The position numbers and the translations under genes were made by a program. Of a DNA stretch of 64,000 nt, positions 11,873 to 23,045 are shown piece by piece; within the stretch, counting starts at the first letter, position 1; the number at the start of each line of letters is the position of its first letter. The notes under the pieces are model-generated. The model did not search any database and was not told where the DNA came from. It saw only the letters and a program-made list of their open reading frames with translations. The DNA is from Anastatus disparis (taxonomy: Eukaryota; Arthropoda; Insecta; Hymenoptera; Eupelmidae). The stretch is from NCBI GenBank assembly GCA_017163975.1, contig JAFFSR010000004.1, positions 2,356,001-2,420,000 on the forward strand. The letters run 5' to 3'.

Positions 11873-13460
11873 CAGGAAAAGATTTCAATTAACAAAATAA
11901 ATATAAATGACAATAAGAGATTTGAATAATTATTATCACATAAATTCAAAATAATTTATCATTTGAAGACTTTTACAAAGTTTACGTTATTATTTTAATG
12001 TCAAAAACATTTTACATCCTTTGAATGGATATTTATCTTTCTAATTAATTCTACCTATAAGTTTTAAAGAAAACCAATTTCGATTTTGAAAAATTAAAGC
12101 ATACATATTTTTTTTGTTCCATCGAAATAGTTTTTAAATTCCATTAAAAAATTAGAATAAATATAACAATAACTCAAAAATAAAATAAAAATAAATTTTT
12201 GAAAATTTTACCTTTACTGGATAACTGGAAAATCAGCCAAATAATGGAATTTATTGACGATATACGTACATAATTATCACTGTTCGAAATAAAAGCTGTA
12301 ACTGTTCTCAATATCCCAAAAAAATTCGATGCTATCCTAATTAACATTTGTCCACGATTAATGTCAATATTACAAATCGTTGACTCTAGATTAGAAATCT
12401 AATCTTTAATATGACATAAGGGCCATAGTTATTGGTAAAATCGATTAAGTTGACTCGTGTATATATAAAAAAATTTCATTGTACTAAATTAAGTATCAAA
12501 GGATTCAATATAAAACTAAAATTTTTTATGCTATTATTAAGAATTAATATTATTATTTTTAACAGTTCAATTTATCACTCCGCGCAAGTTTTTTAACTCT
12601 TTATTTCACTTGTGTTATACTATTACAATTATTAAAATCAAATAAATTGATAGTTAAATTATTTAAAAAGCTGTATAAATCGTTAAATAAATCTTAGTAC
12701 ATATACATTGATCCTTATATATTAATTACTATTGATTTATATACTGATCTTTAAAATTTTTCAAATTCAGACAATCAGATAAACATTGTGAGACAAATTT
12801 TCTTATTTTCGTATATATAAATACATTAAAAGTCTTATCTTATCACTAAACATAAAAATATGTAACGAAAATCAATATTATAGGAATTGGTAGTCAAAAT
12901 TTCAAATTATTTTCTGATTTGTATATATCCGTATTATATGTTTCATTCTCAAATGTTGAAAGCCATGTAAATGCATTATATAATTCTACATAATCATGAA
13001 AAATGAACTCGGACTTTGTTTACATAATTATTTATAAATATAAAATGTTTAATAAACCCCCATTTTCACGTAGCTTTATTATCAATTTTAAATCTTACAA
13101 AACGCTATTTTTCAAAGAGTTTTGAGATCAGTAACGTTTTGAAATCCAATTTTAAACTGAATATAAATCTTTAAGCATTTTTAATTCATTAAAACTTAAC
13201 CTTTTTGCTTTTCCGTATGAGGCGTCAAATTGATATATTTTCAATCTTCGAGAGAATAAGAAATCAGAATAATTATAATATTTTTAAATACCTGTGGCCA
13301 TTGCTCTAAGAAGAGTACTCTCTTGAAAGTAATAATTAAAAGTAAAAATAAAATTATTTCTCTTTCACCATTTTTATTTTTAATTAATATAATAATTCTT
13401 TTACATTAATTCATAAAATTTAAATACATTTTTCTTTTATTGTAGTGCATAATATATTTT
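11873..13460. other. AT-rich intergenic, no gene seen
   Basis: Long AT-rich tract without repeats or exons that I can support. Confidence 0.5.
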
Positions 13461-13463
13461 ACA

Positions 13464-15467
13464 TTAATACATTAATTCCATATAAATTATTAACATAAAA
13501 AGGATTAATGTCCACATTTTAACTTCAATTTTTATTGATGAATTGCACAAATCTGTATCGCAACGTTCATACTTTTCAAGAGTAAAATTTAAGCTTTGAA
13601 ACATATCTTCATAATCAAAACATGGCATTAATTTTTCGGTACATGCTCTTCCAATTAATGGTAGACCTGAGAATTTTCCTAAAAGCAATATTTGCATGTT
13701 CATAATTTTAAAAATAGAAGTTTAAGGTAACAAAATTATATTTATTAATAATTATAATACGCGTAATACAACTAATATCAATATACATACACTGCCGCTC
13801 ACAAAAATTTGGCCAACTGAGAAAAAATTGGAGAAAATTCAAAATTTTAAATTTTTGCGAAAACTGAATGAATCTGAAAAATTTTTACTAGATTTTAAAG
13901 TATACACTAAAAACCATAAAAAAATGTAAGGGTATTTGAGTCTTTGGGTTATTGGTTTTACAATTAACTTATAAAATAATTTGAAAAAATAATCAAAGAA
14001 TTTTTTGCTTGCGATGGAACTTGAAAGCGATAATTTCGCTTGCGAACTGATACTCTGATTCGCGTGCGAATTTGGTGTGATGCTGATAAACTCTTTTGCG
14101 TGTGCAAGTTTTCCAAATGGACACTTTAGCATGTGACTGTTTTACATTCATGATCGCTCTCACATACAAATGCGTTGGAAAATTTTTTTTTCGTACGTGA
14201 AGCTAAAGAAAAATTTTATTCGTAAATGTAAAAGTTTTCCAAATTTCTACGAAAAATGGATGGATTGTCTTCTTTAGGGTGGAGTTGAGGGGAAATGATT
14301 TAGCGTACGCAAAGCCGATTTCGCGTACGCGACAAGACTGCGCCTTGTTATTAGACTCTTTGTTATTTCTCATGGGAGAACGTTCATTTTTTTTTAATAT
14401 CGTAAAAACTATCACTGGCAACCGCTAGTTTAGCGTACGCTATAGCGAGCGTGCATTAATCTCTTGTGTATATTAAATTTAGCATACGCCAATCTCTGTT
14501 TGTGCAAAATTTTAGCTTACGCAAGGATGGTGCCATATTAGCGTATGCAAGGATGGTGCCATACTAGCGTACGTTAAGAGAGTGTATAAATAGAGATTAG
14601 CGTACGCTAGAGTTAAAGCTAGCTCGCCGCCTAGACATACTCAATTTAATGTATTATTGAAAATTTCTATAAAAATTTAATTTCAATTTTTTATAATCAA
14701 ACCCGTTTTTTTAAGTTAATAAAGTGGCCACAGTTGAGGTGGGAATAAAGCACCATATGAAACTCGGGAGTAAAGTCTATTTCTCGCTCGGGTAAAGCAA
14801 AAAAGTAAATACTCACTTCCCTCGCTTCGCTCACTTGAGTCTTAAATCCACCCTCGGGAGAAATATACGACCTTACCTCTTAGTTGTATAATGTACTATT
14901 TTTATCTCATGTTTTCGTAGTGCTAAAATAATCCAATTCTGAAGTTTAAATACAAATAAAAAATAATTTTTTATTTGTATTTAAACTTCAAAATTGAATT
15001 CTTTGCTAAGATACATTTTTTTTCATTACTAAAAAATACAACTTTTTTCGCTCCGAATTTTTTTTTCAAAGCATTCTTTTCGAGGTATCAACTGTTGAAA
15101 AAATGTATTTTTTTTAAAATAGACGTATGGTAATCTTCTCATTTTTAAGTAGAGTATTGTGGCTTTTACCTTTTTTTTGAATTTTTAATCTCTGACAATT
15201 TTTGACAAAATTACACAATACATAGACATTATACATTTTTTTATCCCAAAACTCGCATTTTTATGGCTTTTAGTGTAAACTTTGTAATCCCGTTGGAATT
15301 TTTCAGATAAATTCATTTTTCGCAAAGATATAAAACTTTGAAATTTTTCCGATTTCTTCTTTGGTGGCCAAATTTTTGTGAGTGGTAGTGTATTTCAATG
15401 ATTATTTAATTTTTGAGATACTTACTTATAATAAACATACAATCCATGGGTTGTGGTATTGAATCAT
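13464..15467 (-). CDS. Ly6/uPAR-like protein, C-terminal exons (copy 2)
   Basis: Two minus-strand exons: 15426-15467 (42 nt, after TTTTTTTAG, donor GTAAGT) and 13464-13678 (after TTGCTTTTAG). They match copy 1 in exon size, phase and residues (MDC.FI, LP, R.C, Y.D, LN.T, CDTDLCNSS). The last exon ends in a hydrophobic stretch (WTLILFMLIIYMELMY), as expected for a GPI-anchor signal or membrane tail. The two genes are clearly tandem duplicates about 5 kb apart. The intron is enlarged to ~1.75 kb by a Tc1-type element, against ~160 bp in copy 1. The N-terminal exon(s) are not found. Confidence 0.65.
14290..14615. repeat. Array of AGCGTACGCT-like palindromes
   Basis: At least eight variants of TTAGCGTACGC lie at irregular spacings, including a short tandem repeat (GTATGCAAGGATGGTGCCAT region). 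CpG-rich islands in an AT-rich element are unusual. Possible protein-binding sites, but function is unknown. Confidence 0.65.
14735..14885. repeat. Foldback-like patch with GCTTCGC core
   Basis: ACTCGGGAGTAAAGTC and the later CACCCTCGGGAG tract are partly complementary around CCTCGCTTCGCTCA (core 14824-14830). Confidence 0.5.
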
Positions 15468-15544
15468 CTAAAAAAATTAAAATTATGTATTTATTTTGAA
15501 AAATTATTTATTTTATATTAGAAGTACTATTTAAATAATTATTT

Positions 15545-15640
15545 TTTATTCAAAATTTGAAATAAAAATTTAATTTGATATTGTCGATTTCAAATAATCT
15601 CATGTCTAATGAATACACTTGACGGTAATACATTTTTACG
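15545..15640 (-). promoter_or_regulatory. Conserved block upstream of Ly6 copy 2
   Basis: Aligns with 9780-9870 (AATAATCTCAT, then ATGAATA, ACTTGACGGTAA). See the copy at 9760. The role is inferred from shared position relative to the Ly6 exons. Confidence 0.35.
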
Positions 15641-15689
15641 TATTTTTATTTTGCATTTCTAAAATTCTCGAGAAAATATTAATTTGTGT

Positions 15690-15836
15690 TTGTGAAAATA
15701 AAGTGTGTTTGTGAACAAAGCACATGTAACATACAGTGATGCTCGCATCAATCAGCTGCCGAGAGCGGGATTCGAACTCAGAACTTCAAGATTACGAATC
15801 CAACGCTCTACCGAATGAGCCTCAGACAGACTCAAA
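15690..15836 (-). mobile_element. tRNA-derived SINE, copy 1
   Basis: On the minus strand it has a tRNA-like head with B box GGTTCGAATCC-type sequence (GAGTTCGAATCCCGCTCTCG), followed by a tail that includes TGTGCTTTGTTCACA. The same head and tail order occurs at 16.4-16.6 kb. Confidence 0.7.
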
Positions 15837-15964
15837 AATTTTATTATTAACCTCTGGTACATCGTGTTTAATTTAACTTTGAAGCAATATCGTCAAGGGA
15901 ACTGAAATTCTAAAATAGCCTTTTTCAGTTAAATATGGAATAACCTATTTCTTCAACCAAACAT

Positions 15965-16190
15965 AAAATAACCCTAGCGGAAAAAAAGAATTGTAAATAA
16001 CTAGAAGTACCTGGAAATATCTGAAAATAACTCATAATTAATGGAAATAACGTAAAATAACTGTAAGAATAGATATTATTTCACATTATTTACACTCATT
16101 TCCCGTTACATATAATTATTTCTCATTATTTTCCGTTATTTCTAGATCCTTTTACAGTTACTTCTACTTTCGCTTAGTATTAATATTAAA
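15965..16190. repeat. Decamer array, GGAAATAACT type
   Basis: Units such as GGAAATATCT and GGAAATAACG run one way, then the reverse form (TTATTTCCCGTTA) runs back. It is bounded by CCTAGCGGAAAAA and the partly inverse TTTCGCTTAG. Probably another element of the decamer class. Confidence 0.5.
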
Positions 16191-16394
16191 AATTAGAAAT
16201 ACCATTTGCTTTACACTTTTATTATCTAATAATTTTAGAAATAGAGAAATTCATAACAGATATTTTAAGCTATTTCCACTTTTATTTTTTTTTATTAGCA
16301 TTTGAAGACTTATAAGTCATTTCTGTTTGAATTTATTGTGCGTTTTCGGGTTTATTCCCGAGGAAAAACTCGAAAATTATTTTTTTTTCTAATC

Positions 16395-16615
16395 TTTCCT
16401 AGAAAATCAAACCCTGGTCCACTGGGACGCAAGGTCATCTGCCCTTAGCAACTGCACTTTTTCATCCCTTAGCGACGGAGCTCGTAAGTGTGTTCTGTGA
16501 ACAAAGCACATGAAACAGAGGTGCTCGTTGAAAAACAGCCGAGAGCGGGATTCGATCTTAGTCCCCCGAGAATACGAATCCAACGCTCCTACCAACTGTG
16601 CCACAGACCGGCTCT
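16395..16615 (-). mobile_element. tRNA-derived SINE, copy 2
   Basis: The minus strand shows the A box TGGCACAGTTGGTAGGAGCG and a B box-like GATCGAATCCCGC, then a tail with GTGCTTTGTTCACA shared with copy 1. Open frames over it on both strands are shadows of the SINE. Confidence 0.75.
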
Positions 16616-16689
16616 TCCACTTTTAATTAATAGGTCCAGAAGTAGCAAAGTGGTTAAAAAACTAAAGTATAAATTGCGACGTTACTATC

Positions 16690-18810
16690 CTATGCTGGAC
16701 GTCCAGTAAGTCCCGAAAAGAAAACGCGCAAATAATTTTTTTATACGAAAGAATTTTATTTAAATTAAAATCTGCAGAGGGAATTCGCCTCGACATTATA
16801 ACTCTCGTTCGGGATGCGAGAGCCTAATAGTTAGGCGTAATTATAATTAAAAATGATATAACACTAAACACTGATTAAATGATAAATGACTTTACTTTTT
16901 ATTTCAAACTATAAAAATAAATTATTTAATTTGTATTAAATTGACAAATTTTAATTCGGCGCTAACACAATCACATTCAATCAAATCAATGTTTAAATTT
17001 TCTCTTAGCATGGCTTCACTCTCTCACTCTGGCTTTATATAAATGTATATACATATCTCTCACTCTCTCTTTCTCACACACGTTCTTTATTAGCTGCTTT
17101 ACTATAATACAGAAGGACGCACGGTTTCAACTTTTCTGCCGGTAAGCAAGCGCGTCAACTCTATACTCTTTCTTATGTTCGGCGCTTTACCTCTCCCCCT
17201 TTTTGCTGGCAACAGGGGCTCTCTTCGTGGAATCCGGCAAACGTTAATTCTAATTGACAGGCTTTTACAAATTTTGAATTTTTAACTTTTCGCGCAATTG
17301 TATATATTAAATTCACACAAAATACGAAACACAAAAAAAAAACGATTAATTGGCACCACTAAAGAAAATAATTCACGAGTGATCACAAAAAAAACGCAAT
17401 GAAATGCAAGCACATACGAATAACGCAATTAATATATTTTATACCTTTTTTATACCCTCTCTCTCTATTCTCTTTTTCTTATCTCCGCTTGCTCTCGGCT
17501 TGTCTTCGCTGGCTTCCTGAACACAGGCTGGCGCTACGGCGATGACGTTGATAGAAAGGGTGTGACGTAGATTTGGTTGAACAAAAAAGGAAAACGCTTA
17601 TTAACGTTTTGTAACGGCGCTACTAATTCTCACAGAATAAAAGGCGCCACTATTTCTCTCACTGTTCAATAAAATTTTCTCTGTTAAATTTTCGTTTACG
17701 CTACGGCCTCACTACGTAATCTTAACGTTAAATGGATTATTCAAATAAAGCAAAGAAATTCCACAATTAAACACGGTGATTAAAAATTCCTCACACGATA
17801 ATGGCGACAAAGGAAATTTGAATTTGTAGCAGATCAATTCATATAAAGGAGCAGAAACCGAAAATGAAATTTGAAGTAAAATTTCTTTGCTGCGTGGCAC
17901 CACGATCAATTATATAAAATAGATTCTTTTCTTTTAACGACACTCAAAAATGAATTCTCTATTTGATTTGATTCGACTTTTCTTTTCACGCGCTTATCTC
18001 TCACAAAAGGCTCTTTGTTTTATGCAATACTTGCGACACACATCCTCTCTCACTCGATACTCTCTCCACTCTGACGCCGGGCCCGCACTTTCTTGAACTT
18101 GACCACACACGAAAATCTTGACGGGCCAATCACGACGCTTGTTATAGTTAAAAAATTAAAAATTTACGGGCGCTAAATTTTACATCTTTTAATTTATTAA
18201 ATGATTTATCCGCAAATTACTTTAGAAAAATAAAGAAAATTAGGACAAAATTATTTGTAACATTTATGACTCTAAATGTAGTTGAAAACCTCTGTTCTTT
18301 TGAATATACACATACGGCGCGCGTTTACTCACTACCGGCTTGGTTGCGTCTAGACGCTCTATTTCTTTCTTACTCACTCTTACAACGCGTTATCTTTTTC
18401 TTTGCAGCGTATATAACTTATAATACTCAGACATATAAGTATAAATCTTTTCAAACGCTATATAATCCTAATTATTTTATAGTAAGTTAAATCTTTTCAC
18501 ATTTTAATAATCGTTTCTTTTTGAGCGCATTTCTTTTCTTCCTTTTCACAACTGGCGCCACCGACGTTCTCTTTTCTTCAACTTTGTCGTTATTAGGCGG
18601 GAAGATTTGAATTAAATTTTTAATTCCTCTCCATTACAGTTTACATGAAAATAGATTTTTTTAAAAATTAGTTTAATTTTAACTTGTATTTAAAGTCAAT
18701 TTACGACTTTATAGGCGCCATCAAATCTATTATTCACAAAAAAAAAAATTAAAAAAAAAATTTTTAATTTCTTGGGACGTAAAACCACGTCACAAAATTC
18801 TTAGTTCGAT
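16690..18810. other. Repeat-like, CT-rich GC-richer tract
   Basis: Contains many CTCTCTCAC runs, GGCGCCA/GGCGCTA words and a hairpin CTCTCGTTCGGGATGCGAGAG near 16800. Its texture resembles 23.7-24.5 kb (GGCGGGAAGWTTGAA occurs near the end of both). Probably an untranslated part of a retroelement or other repeat. No coding frame is supported. Confidence 0.4.
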
Positions 18811-18824
18811 TTATTTATAAATAG

Positions 18825-19165
18825 AAATGATTGGAAGTAACTGGAAATAACTGACAATAATTGGAAATAAATGGAAGTAATTGGAAATAAATGGAAGTAA
18901 TTGGAAATAAATGGAAGTAATTGGAAATAAATGGAAGTAATTGGAAAAAAATGGAAGTAATTGGAAATAAATGGAAGTAATTGGAAATAAATGAAAGTAA
19001 TTGGAAATAACTGGAAATAACTGGAAATAACTAGAAATTACTGAAAACAACTAGAAATTACTGAAAATAACTAGAAATTACCGAAAATAACTAGAAATAA
19101 CGGAAAACAGGAACAGTTTGTCACAATTATTTCCTGTTATTTCCCATTATTTCCAGTTATTTACA
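18825..19165. repeat. Decamer array, GGAAGTAATT/GGAAATAAAT
   Basis: A near-regular 20-bp unit (GGAAATAAATGGAAGTAATT) from about 18830 to 19000 continues as 10-bp GGAAATAACT units, then as the inverse near 19125-19160. Confidence 0.9.
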
Positions 19166-19204
19166 AATCCGATTTTCATTAAGGAAGCTCTTTTTGATCC
19201 AATT

Positions 19205-19290
19205 ATCGACTGTACGTTAACCTATTCATGAGTCTGTTAGTTTGTACAGTCGACGGTAACATATTCGCTAACAATCCCATCGATCGTTTT
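19205..19290. repeat. Third copy of Ly6-upstream block, with palindrome
   Basis: TCGACTGTAC pairs with GTACAGTCGA. The segment ATTCATGAGTCTG...CGACGGTAACATATT matches the blocks upstream of the two Ly6 genes, which suggests a lost or undetected third gene start. Confidence 0.4.
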
Positions 19291-19299
19291 AAAAAAAAA

Positions 19300-20150
19300 C
19301 AGCAATGTCGCATATCCATTTTCCAACTCGCGGCACGATTCCTGCTTCGTTTTAAGTTCATGGTTGTATTGCGTTCTTAAAGACTCCGAAAAAAGGTTAT
19401 TAGAATAATTTAAATTTGGTGACGTTTAGACGAAGCTAGAAAATCAATACATTGTTTTTCTCTTAATTTATTATTTAAATAATCATACATAAATATAACT
19501 TGAATATTAATTAAAACAAAATTTTTCAAAACTGTAATTCTACTTAATATTAAATAATATAATAAATTTTTTAAAAATAAAATTGATTATGTAGAAAAAT
19601 TAATAAAAATTTTTTTTTTTAATGTATTTATAAATTAAATAAAAAGTCAATTTATTTTATATTTAGTTTATTCATTTTTATAAATATAAAATTTATAATA
19701 TTTTTATTTCATATTATAACAGAATAAGTTTAACGATTCCATTATGATATATCATATCCAAAAGCCCAGTCGTCATTGAAGCAATATCTATTTTTAACAT
19801 TTGTTCAATAACAACTTTCAATAATAAAAGTTGCTTTTTTAAGCTAAAAATTTCAAATAAATTTTCAACAGAAAATTTTGTTTAAATTTTCAAGGCCTTG
19901 CATTTAACTTTGTATTCAAATTAAAGTTTGTAAACACTTAAATACTTTTTCCAGTTCTTTATAAAGCTGTCTTCTCTTCCACGTTATTGAGATATTGTAG
20001 CATCATATATAACTTTTGCTCTTAAATACATTCATTCAAAATATATTTTAGCTTGATGCAATGCAAGCGCAAATAAAACGTAACAAAATTTCAAATTTAT
20101 AAAATTTTTTATTTTTTAAAAACAGTTTATAAATTAGAATTAATAAAATA
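19300..20150. other. AT-rich intergenic
   Basis: No gene supported. One short minus-strand ATG frame near 19.2-19.35 kb lacks recognisable features. Confidence 0.45.
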
Positions 20151-20228
20151 AAATGTTGAATTTAAAGTTGTTAAAACAATTGAAATTAAAAAAAATTACT
20201 TTTGATAAATTTAAAATAAATAATTAAT

Positions 20229-20429
20229 TTAATGAAATGAAAAATCATTATTATTTTTGTTAGTATACTTGCATGATATTCTATCTCCATACAATCTCCT
20301 CATCTCTTCACTTATGTCGTAAAAAACTACCATCCTGCGATCATTATTTCGATAATAAACATGTGTGTAATTGAAAATTAACTGATTTTCCCAAATCATT
20401 TGGGCAATAATGAGTTCACGAGCATTCAT
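20229..20429 (-). CDS. MADF domain, first half (left arm copy)
   Basis: 66 codons from ATG. The sequence follows the MADF (Myb/SANT-like, Adf1) pattern: ELIIAQMIWENQLIF, a Tyr-rich turn with YRNNDRR, then the ISEEM helix. MADF domains bind DNA and occur in Adf1-type regulators and in the accessory proteins of some DNA transposons. The second half (W..LR..Y) is missing here, so the frame covers a single exon and ends in intron-like sequence after SCKYT. Nearly identical to 22188-22388 (plus strand). Confidence 0.5.
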   Translation of the reverse strand: MNARELIIAQMIWENQLIFNYTHVYYRNNDRRMVVFYDISEEMRRLYGDRISCKYTNKNNNDFSFH

Positions 20430-21067
20430 TATATTTTAATATTTGAAACTTTTTACTTTTTAATAAGAGAAACTTAAACTGCTGCTTGAGACTATCGTTG
20501 TAATTATTGTTGTATAGACGCTTTATGAGAAAACAAATACACGTCAAAGTTCGCGCTCTTTTGTTTTACTTAAATAATTATGAGGAATAGGAATCGATGT
20601 GGAACGTTTCATCGAGTTCTAAGCTTTGCCACCTTATGGAAGTTGTTGCGAGGTTTTGGCGCTGTGGTATCTTTAATTTTCCAATTCCTTCACGCTAGAT
20701 TATAAATCGATATATTTTTAAGTAAGCAATTTGACACGAAGTTTTTTAATTTTCGTATTTTGGCTTTTTAACTTAAAATATGAAGTCATGTAAAAGTATA
20801 TATTAGTGTATGTTATATTAACTTAAACTAGATTATATTAGTGTATTTTTATAGTTAAGTTTAACTAGAATTTTATTAGCGTGTATATTATTGAATATAT
20901 AGTTAGCTTAAACCAGAATTATATTAGTATTCATATTAGTTTATGATTGTTAACTGAAACTAGATTAATATTAGTGTATATATTAGTGTATATGATTATA
21001 TTATTATTGTTTATAAAATTTTATATTGAATATGGTTTTCTGACCAACTGCTGACAATTTAAATTTG

Positions 21068-21808
21068 ATGTGTTGGATGTACCATGATGGTATCAGGATG
21101 CGTGAAATTGCTAATCACTTCAGATGCAATTATTATACCTCCAAAAAATGGATTGTAAGATTTATTGATGAGTTAGATGATGGGCCTCCCGTTCAAGACG
21201 GGTGAGTAATGAATGTCGCGCCATATAAAATTACGAACGAGCAAATGCAAGAGGTAGCTCAAGTTTTAACTGAAAATCCGTTCACTGCAGTAAAAAGTCT
21301 CCCAGAGAGGCTGAACATAGATGTAACTGAAAAAACCATGAGAAAAAGTGTTACAAAACGATTACAGTTAAATGATAGAAAAGTCGCTAAAAATCCAGCT
21401 TTACTTGATAACAATCACCAAGCGCGATTAGAATTTGCAAATAATCACGGATATCGGACATTCGAGGTGCATTGGTCCAGGACAGTCTGTATGGACAAAA
21501 AAGCATTTTGTTCACAAAAAGACAGTCGTTGCAGACTTTGGCGGCCCATAAATACGAGATATGAAGATCGCTATGTCATACCACAGTATCACAGTGGTCG
21601 ACATACCATACAATGCTGAAGTTGGATGACGGCAACGGGTTCAGAAAATCTCGTGGAGGTTGGAGAACGAATGACTGGAGTGCTATATGAGGAAATATTG
21701 GAGCAATGGTTATTACCAGGGATCAATAGATTATTTCCTGATGATCAACTAGTTCACATTATAGAAGATAATAGCTCTGTTCATACGGCACGCGTCGTAC
21801 AAGCGTAG
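21068..21808 (+). pseudogene. Tc1-like transposase remnant
   Basis: One frame with three internal stops (TGA 21203-21205, TGA 21617-21619, TAG 21806-21808). Order of parts: a helix-turn-helix (IRMREIANHF, KKWIVRFIDEL), a linker, and the DDE domain with the first Asp in VCMDKKAF, SQKD.R..LWRP.NTRY, and the second Asp in IIEDNSSVHTA. The third acidic residue and C terminus are absent. Stops look like CGA-to-TGA and TGG-to-TAG/TGA changes. Belongs to the IS630-Tc1-mariner superfamily. Inactive as it stands. Confidence 0.85.
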
Positions 21809-22187
21809 ACAAAAAATTTAATTACAAAATAAAGAGAAGAAACTTGTTAAAATTGTTATGCTATGAATTGTTATTATAGTAATGATTCCCTACTGAAAAA
21901 AATATATCGATTTATAATCTAGCGCTAAGGAATTGGGAAATTCACGATACTGCAGCGCCAAAAGCTCGCAATGATTTCCATAAAGTGACAAAGCTTAGAA
22001 ATCGATAAAACGTTCCACATCGATCCCTATTCCTCATAATTATTTAAGTAAAACAAAAGAGCGCGAACTTTGACGTGTATTTGTTTTCTCATAAAGCGTC
22101 TATACAACAATAATTACAACGATAGTCTCAAGCAGCAGTTTAAGTTTCTCTAATTAAAAAGTGAAAAGTTTCAAATATTAAAATATA

Positions 22188-22388
22188 ATGAATGCTCGTG
22201 AACTCATTATTGCCCGAATGATTTGGGAAAATCAGCTAATTTTCAATGATACGCATGTTCATTATCGAAATAATGATCGCAGGATGGTAGTTTTTTACGA
22301 CATAAGTGAAGAGATGAGGAGATTGTATGGAGATAGAATATCATGCAAGTATACTAACAAAAATAATTATAATTTTTCATTTCATTAA
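22188..22388 (+). CDS. MADF domain, first half (right arm copy)
   Basis: Inverse copy of 20229-20429, with differences such as Q/R at residue 10 and Y/H at residue 25. The second MADF exon is not found within 700 bp downstream, where the sequence diverges from the copy at 25.8 kb. Probably non-functional alone. Confidence 0.45.
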   Translation: MNARELIIARMIWENQLIFNDTHVHYRNNDRRMVVFYDISEEMRRLYGDRISCKYTNKNNYNFSFH

Positions 22389-22469
22389 ATTAATTATTTA
22401 TTTAAAATTTATCAAGAGTAATTTTTTTTTAATTTTAATTGTTTCAACAACTTTAAATTCAACTATGAA

Positions 22470-23045
22470 ATCAAGTATTATTATACATAAAAAATGTGTC
22501 AGTCGTGGGACTGGCCGACAGAAGTGATAACTTTAATTATTGTAGGTTTAAATTATTGTGCATAAAATTTTTTTTTAAATGTACTGTTACTTAAATATTA
22601 TTATTATAAATATAGTGATCTTGAAAAATATTCAGACTCAAAGAAGATTTCTGATAAGTAGTTATTTAATTATATTTTTGAAATACAAATTGAAATCAAT
22701 ATTAAATATAAATTTGTAGTTATTTACAAAACATCATTTAATTAAAATAGTTAACATTCATGAATATTAACACTTGGTTCATCTACATTCTCTCTATCAT
22801 CATTAGATTCTATAAGAGTAACAATTGATTTATGGTAGCAATAATAAGAAATACAATTTTTACATTGTATATTATCTAAGAATCTTGCAAAAATTGAAGT
22901 CGGCTCTAAAGAAAAGTAGGGTATTTGAAAAGCGACCACAAAAACTAGCACATTTGGCTATTTAGTCATCGCAAGGTATCGCTAAGATGTATTATTGTTC
23001 AAGGAGCAGTGTTGAGATAAACTACTTTTCGTAGGACGATTTGAA
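22470..23045. other. AT-rich intergenic
   Basis: No gene supported. Confidence 0.45.

Larger units (their letters stand above)
13790..15390. mobile_element. Non-autonomous Tc1/mariner-type element (1.6 kb)
   Basis: Starts CACTGCCGCTCACAAAAATT and ends with the inverted sequence (two mismatches over ~26 bp). It is flanked by TA at 13788-13789 and 15391-15392. No transposase is recognisable. It sits wholly inside the Ly6 copy 2 intron and contains the GCGTACGC array and a GCGAAGC-type foldback. Confidence 0.8.
20152..22465. mobile_element. Composite with ~565-bp inverted arms around a Tc1-like remnant
   Basis: 20152-20715 is the inverse of about 21900-22465 with few differences. The outer parts of both arms carry the same 66-codon MADF half-domain. 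A decayed Tc1-like transposase lies between them. A third copy of the arm lies alone at 25315-25760. Whether the arms are terminal repeats of one transposon or an inverted duplication of a host or Harbinger-type MADF gene is unresolved. Confidence 0.6.

Noticed and set aside
15750..16615. Possible tRNA genes on the minus strand
   Set aside because: A and B boxes are present, but the cloverleaf cannot be completed, and both copies share a non-tRNA tail, so they are SINEs.
18811..19050. 79-codon ORF on the minus strand
   Set aside because: A translation of the 20-bp repeat array.
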